Shown here in pieces: positions 53,671-62,702 of a DNA stretch of 64,000 nt. The notes beneath the pieces were generated by a model that searched no databases, had not been told where the DNA came from, and worked only from the letters and a program-made list of their open reading frames with translations. The position numbers and the translations under genes were made by a program. The stretch comes from Streptomyces pinistramenti (GTDB lineage: Bacteria > Actinomycetota > Actinomycetes > Streptomycetales > Streptomycetaceae): NCBI RefSeq assembly GCF_020564935.1, contig NZ_JAJCXB010000002.1, forward strand, positions 1 through 64,000, in the 5' to 3' direction. The first letter of the stretch is position 1; each line of letters opens with the position of its first letter.

Positions 53671-54836
53671 CGCTGCTGCTCCTTTGTGAGGGTGGGGACG
53701 GGGTGTTCGGGAATCAGCTCCCGGAAACGTGCCAATACCTGATCGGGAGTCATCTCTGAGGCGTCGATGTGGTGGACGGGGAGGCGCGCGGACAGCTCTT
53801 CGGCCACGTCCTCGAAGCACTGCGCCACCAGGGAGACATAGGAACTGGTGAAGGAGCGCTCCAGGACGCGGTTGCGGCGCCGCATCCGTCGCATCAGCAC
53901 GTCGGTGCGAGCGGTCAGGTGCACCACCGCGGCCGGCGGCAGCAACGCGGAGGCGAGCAAGTGGTGGTAGCGGTAGTAGGTCTCGTACTGCCGGCGGCTC
54001 AGAGCGCCGCTGAGTCGCAGCGCCTTGGCGTAGGCCAGTGAACTGTGCACGTCCTGGTCCAGTACGCCGCTGCCGGTCGTGCGCAGGTTCTGCAGCACCC
54101 GCAGCAGCAGGGTCTCCATCTGGCAGAAGAAGGCGGAGGCGTCATCACCGCGCAGGTAGCGGCTCAGGTAGTTGTCCCGGCCCGGCCCGCGGTTGACGGG
54201 GACGATGTCGCGCACATGGTCGGTGTGCGGGGCGTGGGCGGTGTGCCGTTTGAGCAGGGTGCTCTTGCCCACCGCGGGCGGACCGATGACCACCACACCG
54301 GCCGGTTCGGTCTTGCGCCACATCCCCGGGACCGGATCGATCAGCCGCCGCGCCTCGCGCTCGATATCGGACAGTGCCGCGGGCTCGGCAATCTCCTCGG
54401 CGGTCAGGCTCAGAAGCCGGTCGAGGTCTTTGCGGAGGCAGTGGGCGGCAGCCGGATCTAGTTCGTCCTCGACGATCGACTCCAGCGGCCTCCAGTGCAG
54501 GTGCGGTCCGGTCCGGGCGCGAGGGGCGGAGCCGCGCTGTTGGTGGGCGAACACCCGCAGGTCGTGGGCTGCTTCGCCGTCGGGACCAGGCGGCAGGTGC
54601 AGTTCGCTCAGGTAGTGCAGTTGGGTGGCCGGTACCCGGGTGCCCAAGGCACGGTTCGCCACACGAGCCGCGGCCTGCCGTGCGGTGCTCCCCGCGGGGA
54701 CGACGGTCCACGGAAGACCGGGGCGTACGGAAGCGGAGTGCGCCCGGGAGAGCAGGACCCGGCCCCGGCCGTCGAGGACGAGACAGGCGGCGCGGTGGTG
54801 GTCGGGGCGATGGCGGGGCGGTACCTCGGTGAGCAT
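53667..54836 (-). CDS. deoxynucleoside-kinase-like protein with N-terminal Nudix-like domain
   Basis: 389 residues. Residues 1 to about 130 resemble a Nudix fold (CLVLDGRGRVLLSRAHS, LPWTVVPAGSTARQAAARVA), but the Nudix box lacks its glutamates (ARVANRALG in place of REUxEExG). Residues about 180-380 are a P-loop kinase (GPPAVGKST; DQDVHSSLAY; RRMRRRNRVLERSF) of the thymidylate/deoxynucleoside kinase type. ATG at 54836 has GAGG upstream; the overlapping GTG at 54839 is an alternative. It may phosphorylate the pathway nucleoside, supply precursors or serve resistance. Confidence 0.8.
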   Translation of the reverse strand: MLTEVPPRHRPDHHRAACLVLDGRGRVLLSRAHSASVRPGLPWTVVPAGSTARQAAARVANRALGTRVPATQLHYLSELHLPPGPDGEAAHDLRVFAHQQRGSAPRARTGPHLHWRPLESIVEDELDPAAAHCLRKDLDRLLSLTAEEIAEPAALSDIEREARRLIDPVPGMWRKTEPAGVVVIGPPAVGKSTLLKRHTAHAPHTDHVRDIVPVNRGPGRDNYLSRYLRGDDASAFFCQMETLLLRVLQNLRTTGSGVLDQDVHSSLAYAKALRLSGALSRRQYETYYRYHHLLASALLPPAAVVHLTARTDVLMRRMRRRNRVLERSFTSSYVSLVAQCFEDVAEELSARLPVHHIDASEMTPDQVLARFRELIPEHPVPTLTKEQQR

Positions 54837-57271
54837 CACAGTCCTCGCGGGTCGGTGGGCTGCAGCAGGGATTCGGGTGGGGCGGCGGCATCGGTGGCTG
54901 CCGGGGCCCGTTCATGAGCCAGGCGTGCCAGGGAGAGGAGGGCCACCCGCTCGGCGAAGGCGACCGGGTCCACCTCCCGCCCGGCCCGCACGTTGGTCTC
55001 GCCTGGCGGCAGCAGCCACGAGAAGCGCACATCGCCGCGGATCAGCACATCCCGCACCGCGGCTTCCGGGTCCGGCACGTGGTCCGGCAGCCCGGTCCAC
55101 ACGCGGAAGTCGGGCCTGCCGCCGGTGGCCGTCCACAACGGTGCGCCGTCGGCCCCCAGCCCTGGTTCGACCAGACCGCGCACCCGGCATCCGGGCGACT
55201 CCGCCACCCACAGCTCCCGGCCGCCCATGGCCGAGGCCGGCGCCGGAGGCACCCCGAGCCACCAGCACCGCTCCGCGGGCCGACCGGACTCGGGTGCGGA
55301 GGGGCGCGGCGGTGCCAGGATCTGCCCGCGCCATGCGCGGCGGGCCAGATCGGCGCTGAGCCGGTCGGCCGGGATGGGAAACAGGGAGGCCGCACGCCAA
55401 GCCGGCACGCTCAGCCCCTCGGGCAGCGCGGCCACCACGCGCCAGCGGCGGATGGGAGAGCTCTCGACGTTCTCCAGCAACCTGCGGTACGAAGCGGTCG
55501 GGAACCGTACGCCCCCGCCCAGGTGCGGTTGCGCTTCGATGAGGCCGGCCAGCAGGAGCAGGCCCACTCCGTCGTCCGGCTCGCACGCGGGTGCGGGCCA
55601 CGGGGCGCGTCCCAGCACGCCGACATAGCGCTGCCGGCCCGCCACGGTGCGGGTGCCGGAGACGGTTGCCGGGTCCTCGCCGCGGGCGAGACACCGGCCC
55701 AGGCGTGCCCACACCGACTGGAACCCCGCTTCTTGAGGCGGGCGCCATGCGGCGGACGGGCCCAGGGAGCGGACGCGCGCGGCGGAGTGCGGCCGTACGG
55801 GGCGGCCTTCATGACAGGCGGCGATCTCGCAGTCCAGCTCGACCAGTGCCGAGCCGAGCCGGGCCCGCAACAGCAGTGCGAACAACCCGATGCCGGACAG
55901 CGCCGCCGCCCCCTCGGCGGGCAGGGCGTCGTGGCGGCTGGTGAGGACGGTCGGCCCGGTCTCGGGGTCGGGGTCGGGGTCGGTGGCCAGGCCCGGCCGT
56001 ATCTCGCGCAGCCGACCCCCGTACTGTGCGGCGGAATACCCCAGGCGGCCGACGAGCAGATCATCCAAGTCGCTTGTGGTGACGGCTACTTCGATGTCCG
56101 GGACGCTCTCGGGCGGCTCCGCGGTGAGAGTTCCCTCCGGGTCCAGCCGCACCGTCCTTTCCGCTACGGGAAGGGCGTTGGACCCCACGGCAACGAAGCG
56201 GTAGCGGGTGTCACGCAGTCGGCCCGCGGCACTCGCGGCGATCTCGGCAAGGCCCGGCACGGGTATGCGCGAGGAGCCGTCCGCGACCTCGGGCGGCAGG
56301 GCGAGCAGTTGGTCCAAGCGGTGTCCGGCCTCGACGGGTGAGGCGCCCTCGGGGTGCTGCGCGGAGGGTGCAGCCGGCCGACGGTCTGCGACCAGCGGCC
56401 CGATCCAGGCACCGGGGCGGTAGCTGCGGTCGCACGGTTCGCCCGTGGCCTGCGCCCAGGCCAGTGCGCCCGCCTCGCGGCGTACCGCTCCGCGCGACAC
56501 CGTGAGGCGGTCTCCCGGCGCGGTCCGCAGGACCGCGCGTTCCGGGTCGTCCGCACACAGTGCCTGGTCGACGAGGCCGGGCGGGACGGGGAACTTGTGC
56601 CCGTTGAGCCAGGCCGCGTCGCCCAGGCCGTACTGCCCCTCGGGCAGCGGGACCACGTGGGTGGGGCGGGCCAGAGCCAAGAGACCGGTCAGCGGCTCCG
56701 CCCAGTTGGCGTCCACGCCCGGCGGCGTCCCCTCCACGCTCCGGGTCTCCTCAATCGGCTGACATGGCGTCAGGAGGAGGTCGAGCGGCGGCCCTGAACC
56801 GAGCAGCCGCTCCACCCATGCGGGCGTGACCAGACTGTCGACCATGTGCCACACGAAGGAGTCCGATGTGCGGATGGCCAGGCCGTGTTCCGGCCCGGCG
56901 AACGTCGAGGGCGTCCATACCAGTTCGAGCCCCGGGCGGGGGATGAGCGTCATCCAGTCATGCACCACGGTCGTATCGGTGAACCCGAGCCGGCGCAGTG
57001 CGTGGTGGATGCGCGGATCATCGGGGTGCAGCACCGGCAGCGCCCGGTCGAGCAGGGCCAGGGAGGCGATGTCGAAATGGTCGCGGTGGGAGTGGGAGAT
57101 CCACACCGCGTCCGGTCGTGGAAGGGCCTGCGGCACGACGCGACGCGCCGGCGCGTACCCGAGAAGCCCGCCGCGGTAGCACTCCTGCAGGTGCGGATCG
57201 CACAGCAGGCTGAAGTCGTGCGCCCGTACCAGTACCGTCGCGTGCCCCGCGATCTCGATGGTGACAGGCAT
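54836..57271 (-). CDS. metallo-beta-lactamase-fold protein with large novel C-terminal region
   Basis: 811 residues. The first 260 are a UlaG/CMP-sialate-hydroxylase-like MBL domain with HSHRDH at residues 60-65 and later LLLTPCQPIEETRS and NWAEPL segments. Residues about 270-811 have normal protein composition but match no family I know. They include a TSDLDDLLVGRLGYSAAQYG stretch near 420 and WRVVAALPEGLSVPAWRA near 625. The length is two to three times that of ordinary MBL proteins. GAGGAGGAGA precedes the ATG and the stop overlaps the next start. Confidence 0.82.
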   Translation of the reverse strand: MPVTIEIAGHATVLVRAHDFSLLCDPHLQECYRGGLLGYAPARRVVPQALPRPDAVWISHSHRDHFDIASLALLDRALPVLHPDDPRIHHALRRLGFTDTTVVHDWMTLIPRPGLELVWTPSTFAGPEHGLAIRTSDSFVWHMVDSLVTPAWVERLLGSGPPLDLLLTPCQPIEETRSVEGTPPGVDANWAEPLTGLLALARPTHVVPLPEGQYGLGDAAWLNGHKFPVPPGLVDQALCADDPERAVLRTAPGDRLTVSRGAVRREAGALAWAQATGEPCDRSYRPGAWIGPLVADRRPAAPSAQHPEGASPVEAGHRLDQLLALPPEVADGSSRIPVPGLAEIAASAAGRLRDTRYRFVAVGSNALPVAERTVRLDPEGTLTAEPPESVPDIEVAVTTSDLDDLLVGRLGYSAAQYGGRLREIRPGLATDPDPDPETGPTVLTSRHDALPAEGAAALSGIGLFALLLRARLGSALVELDCEIAACHEGRPVRPHSAARVRSLGPSAAWRPPQEAGFQSVWARLGRCLARGEDPATVSGTRTVAGRQRYVGVLGRAPWPAPACEPDDGVGLLLLAGLIEAQPHLGGGVRFPTASYRRLLENVESSPIRRWRVVAALPEGLSVPAWRAASLFPIPADRLSADLARRAWRGQILAPPRPSAPESGRPAERCWWLGVPPAPASAMGGRELWVAESPGCRVRGLVEPGLGADGAPLWTATGGRPDFRVWTGLPDHVPDPEAAVRDVLIRGDVRFSWLLPPGETNVRAGREVDPVAFAERVALLSLARLAHERAPAATDAAAPPESLLQPTDPRGL

Positions 57272-57344
57272 GCCGTTCTCCTCCTCGCTTCCGTGACAGG
57301 TGGCCCGCCTTACAGGCGGCGCAGGACCAGGGGGTGCCTGGGCG

Positions 57345-57932
57345 TCACGCGACGACGTTCAGGCGGGCGGCCAGGCCGCGGAAGGCCCGCCCACGGCAGT
57401 ACAGGGCGGCCTTCTCCTGCGGTGTCATCTGACCGAGCGTGCGTCCATCGCCCTCGTCCGGTACGAACACGGTGTCGTAGCCGAACCCGGAGTCCCCGTA
57501 GGGCCGCTCGGCGATTCGGCCGAGCGTCACGCCCTCGTTGAACATCCGGCGACCGTCCGGGTAGCGCAACAGGGCCACGGTCCGTACCCGCGCCTCGCGC
57601 CGCGGTGCCGCCACGCCCGCCAGCTCGGCGAGCACCTTCGCCACGTTCTCCGCGTCGCTCGCCTTCTCGCCCGCGTAACGGCCCGAGCGCAGCCCGGGGG
57701 CGCCCCCGAGGGACGCCACTTCCATCACGGTGTCGTCGGCGATGGCGGGCAGCCCGGTCGCCATGGCCACCGCGGTGGCCTTGAGGTGGGCATTCTCCTC
57801 GACCGTCGCACCGTCCTCGATCACGTCCGGCAGCCACGGAGGACGAGGCAACAGTTCCAGGCAGCCGTCGAGCAGGGCGGCCATCTCAAGGGCCTTGGCC
57901 GGGTTGGCGGTTGCCAGAACGACTTGCAGCAC
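57345..57932 (-). CDS. rdgB: RdgB/HAM1-type non-canonical purine NTP pyrophosphatase
   Basis: 195 residues. Signature elements are LATANPAKALEM (T8-N10-K13), TVEENAHLKA, ADDTVMEVASL, GRYAG and FGYDTVFVP. Housekeeping members read ADDSGLEVDAL, and the change to ADDTVMEV near the base-binding site hints at an altered substrate. It hydrolyses ITP/XTP-like triphosphates to monophosphate and pyrophosphate. GTG start with GGAGA. It starts 12 bp after the SDR gene and is followed, 73 bp on, by the MBL fusion. Confidence 0.88.
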   Translation of the reverse strand: MLQVVLATANPAKALEMAALLDGCLELLPRPPWLPDVIEDGATVEENAHLKATAVAMATGLPAIADDTVMEVASLGGAPGLRSGRYAGEKASDAENVAKVLAELAGVAAPRREARVRTVALLRYPDGRRMFNEGVTLGRIAERPYGDSGFGYDTVFVPDEGDGRTLGQMTPQEKAALYCRGRAFRGLAARLNVVA

Positions 57933-57944
57933 GGGAAGTCTCCT

Positions 57945-58826
57945 TCAGGCGGGAGTGACAGGGTGCGGGGCGTCCTGCCGTCCGGGCAGCACCTCGGGTT
58001 CCGATCGGCTGTGCCCCATGGCCAGGTAGCCGCCGTCCACCGGCAGGTCGGCACCGGTGATGAACGTCGCGCCCGGCCCGCACAGGAACAGCACCGCGGC
58101 GGCGATCTCCGCCGGCTCCCCCACACGCCGCAGGATGTGGTGACCGCCAAGGACCGGACCCCATCTCTCACGGTCTCCGCCCGTCATCCGCTCGACTTCC
58201 GGGGTCCACACCAGGCCCGGTGACACGCTGTTCACGCGGATGCCGCCGTCGGCCAGGTCGAGTGCCTGGCAGCGGGTCAGCGCCAGCAGTGCGCCCTTGC
58301 CCGCGCTGTAGGTCCACTGGCCCGGCTGCGCGATGTGCCCCGAGATCGACGCCACGTTGACCACCGCGGCGCCCCGGGCCCTGCGCAACGCGGGAGCCAA
58401 GGCCGCCGTCATCAGCGCGCTGCCCTTGACGTTGACCCCCAGGCTCCGGTCCCACTCCTCGGGCCGGGCCTGCTCGGCGCGGGCGAGAAACGTGGCAGCG
58501 CAGTTGACCAGAGCGCGAACCGGCAGTCCCACGGCTTGGGCCGCACGCGCCGCCGCCCGGCAGTCCACCTGCCGTGAGATATCGCCCGTCACCGTGGTGA
58601 CCGCCGTCCCCGCCAGTTCCTTGGCGGTCTCCCGCATCGTCTCGGCGTCCCGGTCCACGAGCAGGACATGCGCCCCCGCCGCGGCGAAGGCACAGGCGGT
58701 GGCGCGACCGATGCCCGAGGCTCCACCGGTGACCACGCAGACCGTGTCCGCGAAGTCCCCATCGGGCCGCTGCGTGCCACGGGTTATGGATCCCGGCTCG
58801 CACTCCGGCTCACGCGGCGATGTCAT
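57945..58826 (-). CDS. short-chain dehydrogenase/reductase
   Basis: 293-residue classical SDR. The NAD(P) motif TGGASGIG is at about 34-41, followed by NCAA (NNAG position), the catalytic Ser in NVASISG, YSAGK, and PVDGGYLAMG at the end. ATG at 58826 is preceded by a G-run; an in-frame ATG at 58862 is possible. It is the first gene of the operon and presumably oxidises or reduces a pathway intermediate. The 200 bp upstream should hold the operon promoter. Confidence 0.85.
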   Translation of the reverse strand: MTSPREPECEPGSITRGTQRPDGDFADTVCVVTGGASGIGRATACAFAAAGAHVLLVDRDAETMRETAKELAGTAVTTVTGDISRQVDCRAAARAAQAVGLPVRALVNCAATFLARAEQARPEEWDRSLGVNVKGSALMTAALAPALRRARGAAVVNVASISGHIAQPGQWTYSAGKGALLALTRCQALDLADGGIRVNSVSPGLVWTPEVERMTGGDRERWGPVLGGHHILRRVGEPAEIAAAVLFLCGPGATFITGADLPVDGGYLAMGHSRSEPEVLPGRQDAPHPVTPA

Positions 58827-59028
58827 GGGGCCCCTGATGTCGACGAAGAGCGGAATTCCCATTCTGGGCAAATCGCCCAGAAGTCATCGTGTTCGCCCCG
58901 TACGAGCTCCGCAACCGCACGGGCGCCGCCCTGCTGAACGTCGGCGCTCCGGACCGCCACACCCTGGCGCCCGGCCGGAAGGAGGGGCACGGCGTCTGCG
59001 CGCGTCAACGTGCCGGGCCTCCGGCCGG

Positions 59029-59703
59029 TCAGGGCTCGTAGCGGAACACCAGCACATGGGTGTGGTGGTAGCCGGGGGCCGCCTTCTCGGGGCCGGTGTG
59101 CACGAACACGATGTCCTCGGACAGGTGGAACAACTCGCTCAGCAGCGTGCCGAACTCCCACACCAGGGGCCGGGTCCATTTCCACTCCGGACGGCGCGCC
59201 TGGGAGACCTCGACCACCACCGCGGCCCCCGGGAGGAGGAAGCGGGTGAGTCCCGCGAAGATGCGGCGGGCGTCGCCGAGATGGGTCGCGGGTGCATCGG
59301 CGCCCTGTGAGGTGCGGAAGCTGGTGTAGGGAGGACTGGTGAACAGCAGCGAGAATCCGGGCCAGGATCCGGTGGGCACGTCCTCCGCGGAGGCGACGAC
59401 GAGTCGCGAGGGATCGGGCAGCCGTGGCCGGGTGAAGTCGGCGCGTTGGCTGTCGCGTTCGAAACCGACCGCTTCCCGGCCCAGGCGCTGGGCCACCGCC
59501 AAGGTGGTGCCGAAACCGCAGAACGGGTCGAGGACCCACTCACCGGGACGGGAGAAGTTGGCGATCACGTATTCAGCCAGCGGCTCGGGGAACCGCATGT
59601 CCGTGAGGCCGTCATAGTCGAGGGGTTCCAGGGTTCCGTCGATGGCCCGCCAGGAACGCCGCGCGGGTGAGGGGTCATCGGCTGTCACCAGCTGATCGGG
59701 CAT
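59029..59703 (-). CDS. DNA (or RNA) methylase-like protein with DPFCGFGTT and TSPPY motifs
   Basis: 224 residues. SAM motif I, DPFCGFGTT, is at about 59-67 and the catalytic motif IV, TSPPY, at about 122-126, typical of amino-methylating enzymes acting on adenine or cytosine N atoms or on guanine N2 of RNA. Motif I comes before motif IV, unlike the beta class of N4/N6 DNA methylases. No restriction gene is adjacent. ATG at 59703 with GAGGTG upstream. Its place between the biosynthetic operon and the divergent methyltransferase allows a self-protection role, which is speculation. Confidence 0.78.
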   Translation of the reverse strand: MPDQLVTADDPSPARRSWRAIDGTLEPLDYDGLTDMRFPEPLAEYVIANFSRPGEWVLDPFCGFGTTLAVAQRLGREAVGFERDSQRADFTRPRLPDPSRLVVASAEDVPTGSWPGFSLLFTSPPYTSFRTSQGADAPATHLGDARRIFAGLTRFLLPGAAVVVEVSQARRPEWKWTRPLVWEFGTLLSELFHLSEDIVFVHTGPEKAAPGYHHTHVLVFRYEP

Positions 59704-60078
59704 GTGCTCGCACCTCACAAAGACAGGGGTTGCCGCTCGGCGCGTCGCCACGACGCCCTCCGCGGCGGAGACCTCGCCTCGAACATCTCCGACCGCGGCA
59801 CGGTGCGCCACTGCTCTTCCCCTGTCCGGCGGAGAGCGTGCCCACGGTGTGTCACAAGCCGTGTGCGCGAACGGTGCGGCGCGGAACCGCCCCCCGCGGT
59901 GCGGCACATCGGCCAGGGCTCGGGCGAGAACCTCAACAAAACAGACTTACTTCTACTTGTCATGTAATTTCGATCTGCAGTCTGCGGCTGCACACCGGTT
60001 GCACCCGGCCGCTTCAACCACCGCCGCCCGGCCCGCCGCCCGGCCCGCCGTCCGCGGCTCCCCAGGCAGGAAGGTCAC
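59704..60078. other. divergent intergenic region
   Basis: 375 bp between the methylase-like gene and the plus-strand methyltransferase. It includes an AT-rich patch (about 59937-59975) suited to promoters. No operator was identified. Confidence 0.4.
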
Positions 60079-60660
60079 ATGGACGACAGCCCCCTTCACC
60101 ACCCCGCCGCGGCCGCCGGGATCCGTGCGCGCAACACGGCCCTGGGTTTCCACGGTTCCTGCCAGGACCGCACGGGTGCGCTGCTGCGGACCCTCGCCGC
60201 ACTGAAGCCCGGCGGCCGCCTGTTGGAACTCGGCACGGGAACCGGCGCGGGGACCGCCTGGATCCTGGACGGCATGTCATCGGACGCACACCTGGTCACC
60301 GTGGAACGCGATCCGGAACTCGCCGCAGTCGCGAGCGACCTGCTCCGGTCGGACCACCGCGTGGAGTTCACCGTCGACGACCTCCACGAGTGGATGCCGC
60401 AGCAGCGAGGGCAGACGTTCGACTTCGTGTTCGTCGACTGCCGCCTGGCCAAGCAGCACCACGAGACCGTGCTGGGCCTGCTCCGGCCAGGGGCCGTCTA
60501 CGTCGCCGACGACCTGCACCCGGGCACCGGCTGGGGACCGCAGGATGTGGTGGCGCGGGACGAGTACCTCGCCACTCTCGCGGCCGATCCCCGCTTGCGG
60601 CCGACCCTGCTCGACTGGTCCAGCGGCCTCGTCGTCGCCGCCGTCGACGGGCACGGATGA
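60079..60660 (+). CDS. class I SAM-dependent O-methyltransferase-like protein
   Basis: 193 residues. SAM motif LLELGTGTGAGTAWIL is at about 49-64, with VTVERDPELAAVA and FDFVFVDCRL, resembling the small O-methyltransferase/catechol-OMT-like family (metal-binding Asp in VDC). Its TGA overlaps the next ATG (ATGA), so the pair is coupled. Substrate unknown. Confidence 0.85.
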   Translation: MDDSPLHHPAAAAGIRARNTALGFHGSCQDRTGALLRTLAALKPGGRLLELGTGTGAGTAWILDGMSSDAHLVTVERDPELAAVASDLLRSDHRVEFTVDDLHEWMPQQRGQTFDFVFVDCRLAKQHHETVLGLLRPGAVYVADDLHPGTGWGPQDVVARDEYLATLAADPRLRPTLLDWSSGLVVAAVDGHG

Positions 60661-62702
60661 GGCCGCCGGGCAGCCGGCGGACGACGAGCGGTCCTCCCGG
60701 GCGTCCGGGGCGCCTCGTGCTGCCGCCGGAGGACCGGATCCGCTCACCCCGCACGGGCTGGACCCGGGCGCACTGGGAGGCCGTCGCGGACCACCTGTTG
60801 GACTCCTTGCGGCCGTATGTGAGTCCGCTCGGGGCCTCGGTGCGGCCACCGGGGCGGCCGAGTTGGTCCGGGCCGCGGGTCGACGGCCTCGAAGGGTACG
60901 CCCGGAGCTTCCTCCTGGCCGCCGTCCGCCTCGCAGGTGCCGATGGTATGGACCCTGGTGGCCGGACGGAGCCATGGGTGCGGGGGCTGATCGCGGGGAC
61001 CGAGCGCCACGGCCCGGAATCCTGGCCGGACATCGCCGACTTCAGCCAGCCGATGGTCGAGGCGGCGGTGATCGCGGTTGCCCTGCATCTGTCGAAGCCG
61101 TGGATCTGGGACCGGCTCGCCCATGGAGTCCAGGAACGCGTCGCCCACTGGCTCATGGGCACGGTGGGCCGCCGCACGCGGCACAACAACCACCTGCTCT
61201 TCCAGGTCGTCGTGGCGGAGTTCCTCCACTCCGTGGGAGCCCTGGACGACCGCAGCGGCATCGAGGCCGCACTGGACCGCGTCGACGAGTGGTACCGGGG
61301 CGACGGGTGGTACCAGGACGGCCCCAGCTGCCGAAGCGACTACCGCGACACCGACGGGACCGTGCGGGCCCCGGCATCCGTCTACGACGCCGGCGAACGC
61401 TTCGACCACTACAACGCCTGGGGCTTCCACCTCTACACGTTGCTGTGGACGCGCATCGCCGGACCGCGGGGCGACGATCGCGCCGCGGTCTACCGTGACC
61501 GTCTGCGCGCCTTCCTGGCCCAGTACGTACTCCTCTTCGGCTCGGACGGAGCCCCGGTTCACCACGGACGATCGCTCACCTACAGGTTCGCCTGCCTCGC
61601 CCCGCTCTGGGTCGGTGCCTGGGAGGACGCCACACCGCTGTCCCCCGGCGTCACCCGGCGGCTGGCCAGCGCCACACTGCGCCACTTCGTGGAGCATGAA
61701 GTACCCGATGACCACGGGCTGTTGACACCGGGCTGGTACCGGGCCTTCCGGCCGATGGTCCAGGACTACAGCGGACCGGGAGAGCCGTACGCGGCGAGCA
61801 AGGGCCTGCTGGGCCTGCTGCTGCCGCCGGACCACCCCGTGTGGACCGCGGCCGAGGAAGCCCTGCCCGTCGAGTCCGGCGACTACGCGACGGCTCTCCC
61901 TGTGCCCGGCTTCCTCGTGCACGGAACCCGGCGTGACGGTCTCGTCCGGCTGCTGAACCATGGCAGCCATTACCTGACGCCGCCGCCCGCCACGCACCGG
62001 GACGACCCGCACTACGCCAAACTGGCCTACTCCACGCGCACCGGGCCGGAAGCCGGAGGAGACACGCGCACAGCGCGGTTCGACAACCACATCGCCCTCG
62101 TCACTCCCACAGGAGACGTCTCGCGGCGCGAGCGCATCCACCGTGTGGTGGTCGCCGACGGCCACGCCGCCTCCTGGCATCAGCCGCGGACCGGCGACAG
62201 CACCACATCGAGCGCGGGCCGGATCGACAGCGTGTCGGTCGTGTGCGGCCCTTGGGAGATCCGTGTCCACAGGGTGACCGCGCCGGCCGGTCTGCTGCTG
62301 CGCGAAGGGGGCTACGCCCTCGCCTGCCGGGAGCGTCCCCTGTCCCGCGTCGCGAGCCGCCGCGCCGTCGCCCGGCGCACCGACGGCCTGGCGAGCGGCA
62401 TCGTCGGCCTGCACGGATGGGACACGGCGCAGGTGCGGCACGAGTCCGGGACCAATGCCTTCGGGGAGCATTCGTGCGTCCCCTACCTGACGGCGGTCAC
62501 CGGCGCAGCGGAAGGCTCGGTCCACGTCTCGGGGATCGTGCTCAGCGGAGCCGCTGGTGGGCCGCTCGATGAGGTGCTCCGGCATGACATCACCGTCGCT
62601 GTCGACGCCGGCACCGTGCACCTGCGCGTGGCGAGGCACGGCGGCTGGCTGATCCGGCCGGGAACGTCGCGGCCGGTGACCGCCGAGGACAGGCATCCAT
62701 AG
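60657..62702 (+). CDS. DUF2264 domain protein
   Basis: 681 residues. After about 30 Arg/Pro-rich residues the protein follows the DUF2264 family (RAHWEAVADHLLDSLRPYVS, GLEGYARSFLLAAV, TRHNNHLLFQVVVAEFL, DGWYQDGPS), an (alpha/alpha)6-barrel-like family near glycosidases and polysaccharide lyases. A C-terminal beta-rich part (about 400-680) follows. No signal peptide. Coupled to the methyltransferase gene. A hydrolase or lyase acting on a sugar-containing molecule is a family-level guess. Confidence 0.85.
   Translation: MRPPGSRRTTSGPPGRPGRLVLPPEDRIRSPRTGWTRAHWEAVADHLLDSLRPYVSPLGASVRPPGRPSWSGPRVDGLEGYARSFLLAAVRLAGADGMDPGGRTEPWVRGLIAGTERHGPESWPDIADFSQPMVEAAVIAVALHLSKPWIWDRLAHGVQERVAHWLMGTVGRRTRHNNHLLFQVVVAEFLHSVGALDDRSGIEAALDRVDEWYRGDGWYQDGPSCRSDYRDTDGTVRAPASVYDAGERFDHYNAWGFHLYTLLWTRIAGPRGDDRAAVYRDRLRAFLAQYVLLFGSDGAPVHHGRSLTYRFACLAPLWVGAWEDATPLSPGVTRRLASATLRHFVEHEVPDDHGLLTPGWYRAFRPMVQDYSGPGEPYAASKGLLGLLLPPDHPVWTAAEEALPVESGDYATALPVPGFLVHGTRRDGLVRLLNHGSHYLTPPPATHRDDPHYAKLAYSTRTGPEAGGDTRTARFDNHIALVTPTGDVSRRERIHRVVVADGHAASWHQPRTGDSTTSSAGRIDSVSVVCGPWEIRVHRVTAPAGLLLREGGYALACRERPLSRVASRRAVARRTDGLASGIVGLHGWDTAQVRHESGTNAFGEHSCVPYLTAVTGAAEGSVHVSGIVLSGAAGGPLDEVLRHDITVAVDAGTVHLRVARHGGWLIRPGTSRPVTAEDRHP

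Noticed and set aside
59667..62702. 1011-residue plus-strand protein ending in DUF2264
   Set aside because: The first 330 residues are antisense or out-of-frame sequence over the methylase and methyltransferase genes. The real start is the ATG at 60657 overlapping the previous stop.
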